The notes under the pieces are model-generated. The model made no database searches and was not told the origin of the DNA. It saw nothing but the letters and a program-made list of their open reading frames with translations. Both the position numbers and the translations under genes were made by a program. This document shows, piece after piece, positions 8,598-17,571 of a stretch of DNA of 34,070 nt; positions within the stretch are counted from its first letter, which is position 1, and each line of letters starts with the position of its first letter. This stretch comes from Candidatus Methanofastidiosia archaeon (GTDB lineage: Archaea > Methanobacteriota_B > Thermococci > Methanofastidiosales > NM3), in assembly GCA_016930445.1 (NCBI GenBank), contig JAFGGT010000058.1, positions 1-34,070 of the forward strand, in the 5' to 3' direction.

Positions 8598-9623
8598 TCA
8601 GACATAGATCTTCTTGTCCTTGGCTATCCCCAGAACCTGGTCGGTCCCATAGATCGCCTTCATCTTGTCCGTCTCCAACCCGCACATAGCCTTGATGCAA
8701 TCTATGTTCTCGGGGACCACTATGGACTCCTGATGCACGTTGGCCATCACGTAGACGTATTCACCCACCACATCCAGGGGTTCATCCCAGATGAAAAGCT
8801 CCGGCATATCGTACCTTATCCTGAAATCGCGATAGTATTCGGCTATGAGAGCGGTATCGCCATAACCCTCCTTGCCCTTGCCGACGACTATTCTGGGCGT
8901 GCCGTTCAAGAGGTCTATGACCTCGTCCCTTGATGTCCTCTCCTTGAGCTTGATCCTAAGCGTATGGACGTGGGAAAGTGTGTGCGGGACCGCCACTGCC
9001 ATCGAATAAATGTTGATATGCGGCATGACAGTCTTCACATCGGGACCATGATGGGAGACCCCGAGCACAGGTTTCACGGCATTTATCGGACCCTTCTTGG
9101 ACTCCTTCGGGTCTGCTGCCCTTCTGATAAGGGAAACGAACACATCATCGACACCGAAGGCATTGTCGAATGTGGATATGAGCCTGGAGAGGCCCGTAGT
9201 GTTGCAAGACACCACCCTGGCCTTGTCCCTTCCGACCGCCTCGCCATAATTGGCCAGTGATGAAAATGAGAATCCGGTGAGGTCATGGCTCTCACCACCC
9301 TCAACGATGACCTTAACATTGTTCTTGTCATAGATCGGCATGTTCTGCGCAGGGATGTTAGATGACGTTGCGTCAACGATTATGTCCGCATCGGAACAAA
9401 GGTCCTCGAAGTTGCCGGCAACATCGAAACCCCTGTCCTTGAACTCCTGGGACTTGTCACCTATGGTGTAGATTGGAAAATGCCTCTCCCTCGCCAGGTC
9501 CATCTTAACAGCATATGAACGGCCAGAGACACCGACCACTTCCATGCCCTTGGAGCCCTTGACACCGTCAGCAACCCTTCTACCGATAGTTCCGTAACCT
9601 ACAATACCGACTTTTATGGTCAT
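8598..9623 (-). CDS. gap: Archaeal-type glyceraldehyde-3-phosphate dehydrogenase
   Basis: 341 aa; 'IKVGIVGYGTIGRRVADGV' Rossmann motif; 'SCNTTGLSRLI' catalytic Cys. Confidence 0.93.
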   Translation of the reverse strand: MTIKVGIVGYGTIGRRVADGVKGSKGMEVVGVSGRSYAVKMDLARERHFPIYTIGDKSQEFKDRGFDVAGNFEDLCSDADIIVDATSSNIPAQNMPIYDKNNVKVIVEGGESHDLTGFSFSSLANYGEAVGRDKARVVSCNTTGLSRLISTFDNAFGVDDVFVSLIRRAADPKESKKGPINAVKPVLGVSHHGPDVKTVMPHINIYSMAVAVPHTLSHVHTLRIKLKERTSRDEVIDLLNGTPRIVVGKGKEGYGDTALIAEYYRDFRIRYDMPELFIWDEPLDVVGEYVYVMANVHQESIVVPENIDCIKAMCGLETDKMKAIYGTDQVLGIAKDKKIYV

Positions 9624-9803
9624 AAAATCACCAAATTATCGCTATCTGTATCTCATATAAGCTTATTGGTAAAAGTAGTTCATTGTTTGGCCCATTTTAA
9701 AGATTATGGTACCATCCATCCAAAAATGTTGATAATCCGATCCAGTGGTGAGAAAGCCTGGACCGTGGAAACAATTTTAAGTTTAGATGATGCCAATACC
9801 TTC

Positions 9804-10469
9804 ATGGAAATATCGCCTGAAGAGCTGGCAAGCATCATAGACCATACGCAGCTGCACGCAGACTCGTCAAAGGAGGACATTCAAAGGTTGACTGACGAGG
9901 CAAAGCGATATGGATTTGGCTCGGTGTGCGTAAATCCGTTCTGGGTGTCCACGGCCAGGGAATATTTGAAGGGAACGGACATAGGCGTGGTCTGCGTTGT
10001 GGGGTTCCCTCTTGGCCAGAACAGGCCAGAATCCAAGTTCGAGGAAGCCAGTGCAGCCATAGACGAGGGTGCGACAGAGCTCGATATGGTGATCAACATC
10101 GGGGCACTGAAATCCCAGATGTTCGGCGTTGTTGAGAGCGAGATAAGGCAGATAGCCGATCTTGGCGTCCCTGTAAAGACGATAATAGAGACCTGCTATC
10201 TCCTGCCAGAGGAGAAGATAATGGCCTGTGAGCTCTCCATGAGGGCGGGGGCGAGTTTCATCAAGACATCGACCGGCTTCGGTACCTATGGGGCGACGCG
10301 AGAGGACGTGTCCCTGATAAGGCATATCGTTGGTGAGAGGATGAAGATCAAGGCAGCAGGCGGAATATCCAGTTGGGAAAGGACAAAGGAACTCATAGAG
10401 GCCGGCGCAGACAGGATCGGCGCGTCAAAGAGCATACAGATATTGGAAGAGCTCAAGAATGCTCAATAG
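9804..10469 (+). CDS. deoC: Deoxyribose-phosphate aldolase
   Basis: 'MEISPEELASIIDHTQLHADSSKEDIQRL...CVVGFPLGQN...ELDMVINIGALKS...FIKTSTGFG...KAAGGISS'. Start chosen at 9804, not 9666, because homology-like sequence begins there. Confidence 0.93.
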   Translation: MEISPEELASIIDHTQLHADSSKEDIQRLTDEAKRYGFGSVCVNPFWVSTAREYLKGTDIGVVCVVGFPLGQNRPESKFEEASAAIDEGATELDMVINIGALKSQMFGVVESEIRQIADLGVPVKTIIETCYLLPEEKIMACELSMRAGASFIKTSTGFGTYGATREDVSLIRHIVGERMKIKAAGGISSWERTKELIEAGADRIGASKSIQILEELKNAQ

Positions 10470-11866
10470 ATGCCCACTGTCCTAAAGAACATCTTCTTTA
10501 TCGCCTCGCCCACAAGACTCTTCAGTATCTCCTTGTCATCGACCATCCCAAATATCCCCAATGGTATCTTGGCAGCTGCGGATGCCATGTGGCCTCCGGC
10601 AGAACCTATCGATCCAAATGCCTTATCCATGGCCTGTCCAAGGTTCAGCTTGACATCCTTGGTCCTGGCAGATATGTAAAGGGCGTCTTTGAGCATGCCA
10701 TAGACAAGGACCGTTTTAGCCCCTTCAAGATTAAGAAGGAACTCCGCTGCCTGGGGCAATGAGTCCCTGTTGGAGATGTAACCGACATTCGAGAGCACAT
10801 ACCCGCTCACCACTTCCCTTCCAAGTACGGACTTGCCTATAACATCCAGCACGTCAGGCGAGATGGTGGGGCTCTCGATCTGTGTCAGCACAGATGGATC
10901 GACCTTCGTCTTCAGAATAGAGACGGCATCGACATCGTCCTTCGAGAACTTCCTTTTGAAGTAGTTCGTGTCTGTCATGATGCCGTACATAAGCGCCGTT
11001 GCCAATCTGCTGTCTATATCTATGTCAAGGTCATCAAGATACTGCGTCATTATCGTCGATACGGAACCTATGCTGGTCCTCACATCCTCAAATGCGGCAT
11101 CGAAGTCGCCCATTTTCGGATGGTGATCTATTATGATGTTCGGGTATATGTCTGTGGGCAGTATGCTGGTGTTCGATTCGGAGGAATGGTCCACGAATGC
11201 CAGTCTGTCATAGCCCCTGAGAAGGTACTTTGTAAACTCATCGATGTGTATGAGATCGATGTTCAGAAGATTGACGAACACCTTGTTCTGCTGATGCCCG
11301 ATCTCCCCGCCATAGAGTATGTCGCAGCTCAGGCCCCTGCTTTCCGCAATGAGCTTAAGTGCCATGCCGGATGCGATTGAATCTGGATCGGGATTATCAT
11401 GAAGTATGATGCCCAGGCGCTCGCCCTTTGTAAGGGCCCCCTTGATGCCCCTGACCCGCTCGAGCCGCTCCATCGAATCCAAGCTGTTTATCGCCTGTTC
11501 CGCAAGGGCGGCCTGTGGGATGACCACGACATCGGCACCGTTATGCTTCAGCTCATCCAGGTCCTTTACGGAAAAGCCCCTGGCAATAATGTAAGACTCG
11601 GGATTGAGCTCGGATATATGGTCGATAAGCTTTAGATTTATGTCGCTGTGATTGGTCATCACGAAGGACACCCTAGCTTTCTCTATTACCCTCTGGACCT
11701 GGGCAGATGGCGAAAAGAAATCGCCTTCTACGACGCTGAAGCCTCGATCCAATAGATCCCTGACCTTCTTAGGGTCCTTCTCGATTATATAAAGCTCCTG
11801 ATCCCGATCCTTGAGGATGTTCGCTATCGCATAGCTGACCAGGCCAGATCCTAAAATAAGATACAT
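10463..11866 (-). CDS. TrkA-N (RCK-like) domain fused to a DHH/DHHA1 phosphoesterase
   Basis: 467 aa; N-terminal 'MYLILGSGLVSYAIANILKDRDQELYIIEKDPKKVRDLLDRGFSVVEGD'; DHH motifs 'LHDNPDPDSIASG', 'FVDHSSESN', 'IIDHHPKMG'; C-terminal 'GSAGGHMASAAAKIP'. Confidence 0.88.
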   Translation of the reverse strand: MYLILGSGLVSYAIANILKDRDQELYIIEKDPKKVRDLLDRGFSVVEGDFFSPSAQVQRVIEKARVSFVMTNHSDINLKLIDHISELNPESYIIARGFSVKDLDELKHNGADVVVIPQAALAEQAINSLDSMERLERVRGIKGALTKGERLGIILHDNPDPDSIASGMALKLIAESRGLSCDILYGGEIGHQQNKVFVNLLNIDLIHIDEFTKYLLRGYDRLAFVDHSSESNTSILPTDIYPNIIIDHHPKMGDFDAAFEDVRTSIGSVSTIMTQYLDDLDIDIDSRLATALMYGIMTDTNYFKRKFSKDDVDAVSILKTKVDPSVLTQIESPTISPDVLDVIGKSVLGREVVSGYVLSNVGYISNRDSLPQAAEFLLNLEGAKTVLVYGMLKDALYISARTKDVKLNLGQAMDKAFGSIGSAGGHMASAAAKIPLGIFGMVDDKEILKSLVGEAIKKMFFRTVGIY

Positions 11867-11985
11867 CTAGAGACACACCTTGTCTTTTAAGAATGAAATA
11901 ATTATAAATATTTAACTACTCATGTGTTGGATTTTAGTAAAGGATTGCAAACGCACAATGACAAAGTTTAAAAAGGGATGTCATA

Positions 11986-12900
11986 ATGTTATGTCTAATT
12001 CACGGGGGATTCAATTTGGATGACGACTTATTCAAAGAGCTAGGAGAACTTAGAAAGAGGCACCAGGAGCTAAGAGAGTCTTGTGAATCAATGAAAAAAG
12101 AGATCGACGATAGTGTAAATAGAAGGGACGAGAACAACAAAATATTCAAAGAGATGTTGGAAGAGCTTAAGAATGCCAAGATCGAGAGGGACCAAGCGAA
12201 CGACAAGGTCTCAGAGTTCAAGAAGATAAGAGATGAAAAGAGAGATGAGCTTGCAAAGCTCAAGGACGAGCTCAAAGGCATCAAGAAGGATATGACCACC
12301 GACTCTTCGACACCGAATCCTTTCCGTCTGCAGAAAAAGATAGATGAATTGGACTGGAGACTGGAAACTTCTGTTTTACCCCTTAAAGAAGAGAACAAGC
12401 TTATCGGTCAGATTTCCGTCCTTAGAAAGGACCTTGAGAGCAGCAAGCTTTCAAAGGAAGTAAGAGATAAGATGAAGGATCTCAGGGGCAAGATTCACGA
12501 TCTTAGAAAGGAAATAGACGACCTTCATGAGAAAGTAGTCGAGTTTTCTCAGGAATCCGCTAAATTCCACGAGAGGGTGACATACTCATCCCAGAGAGCC
12601 TCAGAGACAAAGAAGATCGCTGACAAGGCTCATCAGGAATTCCTTGCAAAGAAGAAAGAGCTTAACAACAAATATGCTGAACTCCGCGAGATACGCGACA
12701 AGATGAACAACAGCAAAGGTAGAATAACAGAGAAGAAGGCGGAGAAGAAGGCCAAGAGGGTCAAAGAGAAGGAAAAGGAGACCCAAAAGATAATGGATGA
12801 ACTCACCGACCAGGCAAAGGACCTGTACGAGAGATTCAGCAAAGGCGAAAAGCTCACAACAGAGGAATTCAGGATATTACAGGAATCAAATTTCCTTTAA
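11986..12900 (+). CDS. Archaeal coiled-coil protein (COG1340-like)
   Basis: 304 aa, almost entirely charged heptad coiled coil. True start may be the TTG at 12016 (LDDDLFKELGELRKRH). Confidence 0.8.
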   Translation: MLCLIHGGFNLDDDLFKELGELRKRHQELRESCESMKKEIDDSVNRRDENNKIFKEMLEELKNAKIERDQANDKVSEFKKIRDEKRDELAKLKDELKGIKKDMTTDSSTPNPFRLQKKIDELDWRLETSVLPLKEENKLIGQISVLRKDLESSKLSKEVRDKMKDLRGKIHDLRKEIDDLHEKVVEFSQESAKFHERVTYSSQRASETKKIADKAHQEFLAKKKELNNKYAELREIRDKMNNSKGRITEKKAEKKAKRVKEKEKETQKIMDELTDQAKDLYERFSKGEKLTTEEFRILQESNFL

Positions 12901-13156
12901 AAACTGACTCTTTTCCTATTTTATTTAACATATGATTCTATATATAGAAACTCTTCTTTTTTCTTGATAAATTCAGACTAATCTATTCCCAATCAAAATA
13001 AACCCTCCGAATTTTAGATTTTAAAGTAAACTAGAGTTAAGGGAATTGTATTTCTTACAATAGAAAGATATTATTTGATATTTAATTCCAATAAGATAAT
13101 ATTTATATAGCTATCCATCATAGACTTTCTTATAAGCCTCCGGCCGGTGTAGAGCT

Positions 13157-15298
13157 TTGGTTGACAAAATACTTGTTCTTGGTGTCGATAGGGACAACGA
13201 TATAGGGGATAAGATAGGCGTAGATGGGCCCATATTGGGCAGGGAGGCGATAAGGGAGACCGCGATAGAGCTTGGCATAGCCGACCCCACCGAATCTGAC
13301 ACCAATGTGCTCTTCCACTGCATAAAGCTATACGATAAGCTGAAAAAGGAGGGAAAGGAGGTCTATGTCGCCATCGTGACCGGCGACAGGTCCGTTGGCG
13401 TCAAGTCTGACATGATAATCTCAGACCAGCTTGACATTGTCATGGAGAGGTATGAGACAAAGGCGACGATACTTGTCTCCGACGGCAAGGAGGACGAGAA
13501 CACCCTTCCCATACTGCAGTCGAAGATGGCCATCGTATCCATTGAGAGGGTGACTGTCCAGCAGAGCGAGAGCCTTGAGGACACCTATTTCATACTGCAC
13601 ACATACCTCAAGAGGATGATGGATGACAGGAAGGTATCCGGGCTGCTTCTCGGAATACCAGGGATAATCATTATCATATACGGTCTTACTTACATATTCC
13701 CGGACTTCACGAAATACGGATGGTTCGTCTCCTTCTCGATATTGGGAACATACCTGTTCCTGAAGGGATTCGGCATCGACGACTACCTAAGTGAGAGGGT
13801 CACGCCCAAGAAGATAAAGCTCATCGCCTACTCTGTGGCCATGGTGATAGCCTTATACGGCGGTTACAAAGGTTTCACCAACATCCACTGGAGCATGGTA
13901 CCATACCTGAACATCGAGTCTGCAAAGTATGTGTTCACTTCGTTCTTTGACGGCTCGTTCCCGCTTCTCTACATTGGGATAATAGCAGCATTGGCGGGAA
14001 ACGTTATCAGCACATACCCTAAAAACATGAGAAGATTCTGGGTGCATATGATGGTATTCATCGTCGCGTGCGCATCGTTCGGGGGAGTCTATCAATACAC
14101 CGCATACATCCAGAACGAGATCACAAGGAACGAGATGATGTTTTCCTTCGTGTTCATCGTGTTCATAGCCATATTGGGCGTTGTCATATCCGTTCTTGGA
14201 AGGTCGAAGGCCATAACACCCGAAAAGAGAAGGAGGGTGCCCCTGAGCAGAAGGGGCGTTATCACCATATTCATAATGCTGTCCCTGATAACGACAGGGA
14301 TGATATACTTTGGCGAAGGTAACGAGGTGATCGTCAACGAGGACCCATCCTTCGCCGTGACCACGAATCTTGCTGACCAATACAAGGTCTCTATAGGCAT
14401 GACGTCAGATGACAGGACATTCATGGTCTGGCAGGACAATCGCAACGGCAACTGGGACATATACATGCGCTACATTGGTTCCAGTGCAGGGATAAACGTG
14501 TCGAACAACGCTTTCCAACAGACCAATCCCATGGTCTGGCAGGACAGGATCGTCTGGCAGGACAATCGCAACGGCAACTGGGACATATACCTTTACTATA
14601 TCGCGACCGGCGTGCTTGTGCAGATCACCGATGACGAGTACAATCAGATAAATCCTGATATCTATGAGGACAGGATAGTGTGGGAGGACGAGAGGAACGG
14701 GAACGCCGATATCTACCTATACAGCCTGGTAAGCGAGGATGAGATGAGGATTACCGTGGACGAGACAGGCTTCCAACCTTTCCAGACCAGCCCGAAGATA
14801 AGCGAGGATACCATAGTATGGCTTGACAACAGGTTCGGGGAGTTCAACATATTCAGCTACAACATAACCACCGGGACCGAAAGGGCGATAACTAGCGGCC
14901 GTTCTATAAAGTTCAATCCGAAGATAGACGGCAGCCTGATCGTTTGGGAGGACAATCGCAACGGCAACTGGGACATATACATGTTCGACCTAGAGGCCGG
15001 CGAAGAGCTGCAACTGACCACAAGCCCGGCGAATCAGGTCAATCCCTGTGTCAATGGGAACTACGTGGCCTGGGATGACGACAGCGCAGGCGATAAGGAG
15101 ATCTACGTATACGACAGGGAATCAGGCGAGACCGTGAGGGTCACGGAAATGCTCACAGACCAGGAAAATCCTTACATAATGGACCAGTACCTGGCATGGA
15201 TCGACTGGAGAAATGACCTTGATGGCATCCAGACGGATACCGAGGACGACAATCCAGACATATATGCTGTAAGTCTCAGTGACATATTCACACAATAG
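13157..15298 (+). CDS. DUF373 family membrane protein fused to a C-terminal TolB-like beta-propeller
   Basis: 713 aa, TTG start; N-terminal 'KILVLGVDRDNDIGDKIGVDGPILGREAIRETAIELGIADPTESDTNVLF' (DUF373-like); about seven TM helices; seven repeats of the 'IVWxDNRNGNWDIY' type. Confidence 0.85.
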   Translation: MVDKILVLGVDRDNDIGDKIGVDGPILGREAIRETAIELGIADPTESDTNVLFHCIKLYDKLKKEGKEVYVAIVTGDRSVGVKSDMIISDQLDIVMERYETKATILVSDGKEDENTLPILQSKMAIVSIERVTVQQSESLEDTYFILHTYLKRMMDDRKVSGLLLGIPGIIIIIYGLTYIFPDFTKYGWFVSFSILGTYLFLKGFGIDDYLSERVTPKKIKLIAYSVAMVIALYGGYKGFTNIHWSMVPYLNIESAKYVFTSFFDGSFPLLYIGIIAALAGNVISTYPKNMRRFWVHMMVFIVACASFGGVYQYTAYIQNEITRNEMMFSFVFIVFIAILGVVISVLGRSKAITPEKRRRVPLSRRGVITIFIMLSLITTGMIYFGEGNEVIVNEDPSFAVTTNLADQYKVSIGMTSDDRTFMVWQDNRNGNWDIYMRYIGSSAGINVSNNAFQQTNPMVWQDRIVWQDNRNGNWDIYLYYIATGVLVQITDDEYNQINPDIYEDRIVWEDERNGNADIYLYSLVSEDEMRITVDETGFQPFQTSPKISEDTIVWLDNRFGEFNIFSYNITTGTERAITSGRSIKFNPKIDGSLIVWEDNRNGNWDIYMFDLEAGEELQLTTSPANQVNPCVNGNYVAWDDDSAGDKEIYVYDRESGETVRVTEMLTDQENPYIMDQYLAWIDWRNDLDGIQTDTEDDNPDIYAVSLSDIFTQ
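14426..14464 (+). repeat. Intragenic propeller repeat, copy 1
   Basis: GTCTGGCAGGACAATCGCAACGGCAACTGGGACATATAC, identical to 14552-14590. Confidence 0.95.
14552..14590 (+). repeat. Intragenic propeller repeat, copy 2
   Basis: Identical 39 nt to copy 1, 126 nt (42 codons) downstream. Confidence 0.95.
14949..14980 (+). repeat. Intragenic propeller repeat, copy 3 (32 nt identical)
   Basis: AGGACAATCGCAACGGCAACTGGGACATATAC, identical to the 3' 32 nt of copies 1 and 2. Confidence 0.95.
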
Positions 15299-15320
15299 AG
15301 ATGGGTTCGCACGTGATAAA

Positions 15321-17552
15321 ATGGGGGAAAAAGGCATACTCAAATGGATCAGAAGACATGACCTGGCCCTCATTCTCCTGGTATACTTCTTCGGGGTCTA
15401 CATAAGGCTCGCGCCGAAGCTTGAGATGGACAGCCATCTGCCCGTGTTCCTGGGCGATGTATGGTACAGGATATGCATGTCACAATACATCCTGGACTTC
15501 CATGCGCTGCCTATCCCTGACATCCGCTACCTCCCCTACGGTGACGTGCCCCTATGGTACCCCCCTCTATCCATGCTGTTCTTTGCCGGTGTATCGGCCG
15601 TTTCGAATCTGGACCTGCCAACGGTGATGACCCGGGTAGTGCCCTTCATTGAGGCTTTCACCCCGATACCTGCTTACTTCCTGGCAAAGGAATGGTTTGG
15701 AAGGAACGTGGCCAGGATAGCATTGGTCATGATGGCCATAACGCCGTCCTTCATACTTTACAGCTCTATAGCCGATCCCCAGGTGTTCACTTTGATGGTG
15801 ATACCTGTCGTACTCATATTCCTCTCTAGGCAGCAATATGGTTTCTCCGCCAAGGCGTCTGTCGGCATCGGCATACTGCTCGGCATCAACTTCATGACGC
15901 ACCTCTCATACTTCATCACCGTCGTGGCGATGATACTATACGTCATGGCAAGGTGGTTCGACAGGAAGCCTGTCAGGAACGAGATAAAGTTCCTTGCAAT
16001 CTCCCTTGGCATAAGCCTACTGATATCCAGTTGGTGGTGGCTTCCCGACTTCCTGTTCTATTGGTGGATATTCATCATAACGACCTCAACGCTATTGCAG
16101 ACCTTCGGGTCCCACTTCAGCTCATACGGCACGCCATTCATGATACTTGGATTCATGGGCTTCGGATACATGCTGGTGAACAGGCTCTCTTACCTGAACG
16201 ATAGCGCCAATCGCAATGTGAAGCATCTGATCGCTCTCTCTTTGGCGTTTTCGGCCCTATGCGGGGTATTCCTCGGCAAGGGTGTCACGGTGCCCGTGAT
16301 ATCGATCCTGGCGCTGCTCTACGCATTTGTGATGATGATCAGCCTGAAATCGAATGACAGGACCCCAGCAATCATAAGCGTTGTTATAGCCTTGATCACA
16401 GGGGGCGTGGCATCGTTTGTTGCCCATAGGGCGGGGAACATCGGGACCTGGACCAAGACGTTCACTTTCGTTCCAGCGATCTTCGCCAACATGTATGAGG
16501 GAATAGCCATACTCATCGTGGTCATATTCATTCTGATGATGCTCTCAGTGGTAATGTCGAGAAACATCTCTAAGAGGGCGTATGTTACGCCTTTACTCTC
16601 GCTAGCCTCATTCATATTCCTCCTGCTCCTCATCATGGTCGTGGGGAATCAGCTGTCAAAGGGAGAGATCGTCGACACCTTGAAGGGATATCTCAGCGGT
16701 TACAATCTGCTGGCCCCGATGTCGGTCGTCCTGATACCCACTCTCTTCAGGTACCAATACGATGGAAGGATATCAAAATACATCGTCGACCACAAGTACA
16801 GCACATTCATGGTGCTCTGGACGATATTTTTGCTCTACGAGGTTTTCAGCGAGAACATACTCTCGATCATACGGGAATACGGCCTCATGTGGGAGACCAC
16901 GGTCAGGCCTCTTGAGGGCTACAGATTCTACATATTCCTCGCCCAGCCATTCTCGATCATGGCGGCCATAATGATAGAGGAGGTAAGGAAGCACAAGAAG
17001 GCGTATCTTTACGGATTCATGCTCTTCATCGTCGGGATGGGTTATATCTCCATGGAAGGATTCAGCATGCCGGACTACGACATGGACTTCAAAATTACGA
17101 ACTCGGGGGTGTTCATAGAGGACTACAATGCCGCCATCTGGTTCAGGGATAACTCTACTTACGATGACAGGATGGTCGCAGACTATTATACCGGGCAGAT
17201 GTTCAGCGGAGTATGCTCTGGGAGGTCCCTAATAGGCGGCCTGTTCCCTCTTAGGAACATCGACTTCAATGAATATATCAAGGCACCGGCCAAGGTGCAG
17301 GACGACATATATGATTTCTACAAGACAAGCGACCTGGACCTGACACTTACCATAGCTGAGAGGTACGGCATCACCCATGTGTTCATCTCAGATAACATGG
17401 TGGGAAGGGGTTGGCTAGGCTCCTACAAGGACAGCAGCTTCGGCGTGCCCGTAAATTGGAACAAGTTCTTCGGCTCCGACATGTTCAAGATCGTCTATCA
17501 GGACAAGTCCAATCCATACAACAAGGTATACATACTAGAGATAGTGAAGTAA
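15321..17552 (+). CDS. Multi-pass GT-C fold membrane protein, STT3/AglB- or PMT-like
   Basis: About 743 aa with many TM helices; 'FLGDVWYRICMSQYILDFHALPIPDIRYLPYG' after the first TM; C-terminal soluble part with 'YDDRMVADYYTGQMFSGVCSGRSLIGG...IAERYGITHVFIS'. Start set at ATG 15321; an alternative is 15279. Confidence 0.65.
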   Translation: MGEKGILKWIRRHDLALILLVYFFGVYIRLAPKLEMDSHLPVFLGDVWYRICMSQYILDFHALPIPDIRYLPYGDVPLWYPPLSMLFFAGVSAVSNLDLPTVMTRVVPFIEAFTPIPAYFLAKEWFGRNVARIALVMMAITPSFILYSSIADPQVFTLMVIPVVLIFLSRQQYGFSAKASVGIGILLGINFMTHLSYFITVVAMILYVMARWFDRKPVRNEIKFLAISLGISLLISSWWWLPDFLFYWWIFIITTSTLLQTFGSHFSSYGTPFMILGFMGFGYMLVNRLSYLNDSANRNVKHLIALSLAFSALCGVFLGKGVTVPVISILALLYAFVMMISLKSNDRTPAIISVVIALITGGVASFVAHRAGNIGTWTKTFTFVPAIFANMYEGIAILIVVIFILMMLSVVMSRNISKRAYVTPLLSLASFIFLLLLIMVVGNQLSKGEIVDTLKGYLSGYNLLAPMSVVLIPTLFRYQYDGRISKYIVDHKYSTFMVLWTIFLLYEVFSENILSIIREYGLMWETTVRPLEGYRFYIFLAQPFSIMAAIMIEEVRKHKKAYLYGFMLFIVGMGYISMEGFSMPDYDMDFKITNSGVFIEDYNAAIWFRDNSTYDDRMVADYYTGQMFSGVCSGRSLIGGLFPLRNIDFNEYIKAPAKVQDDIYDFYKTSDLDLTLTIAERYGITHVFISDNMVGRGWLGSYKDSSFGVPVNWNKFFGSDMFKIVYQDKSNPYNKVYILEIVK

Positions 17553-17571
17553 TACCGAAACGATTTTATCC

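Noticed and set aside
9666-9803. N-terminal 46-residue extension of the DeoC ORF
   Set aside because: DeoC similarity starts at MEISPEEL (9804), and the upstream segment overlaps the divergent promoter region.
13853-14380. 175-aa minus-strand ORF
   Set aside because: Antisense to the DUF373/TM region; His/Tyr-rich low-plausibility translation.
14426-14980. Possible CRISPR-like direct repeats
   Set aside because: Spacing is 126 and 390 nt, in frame, and inside a propeller-coding region; no spacer array structure.
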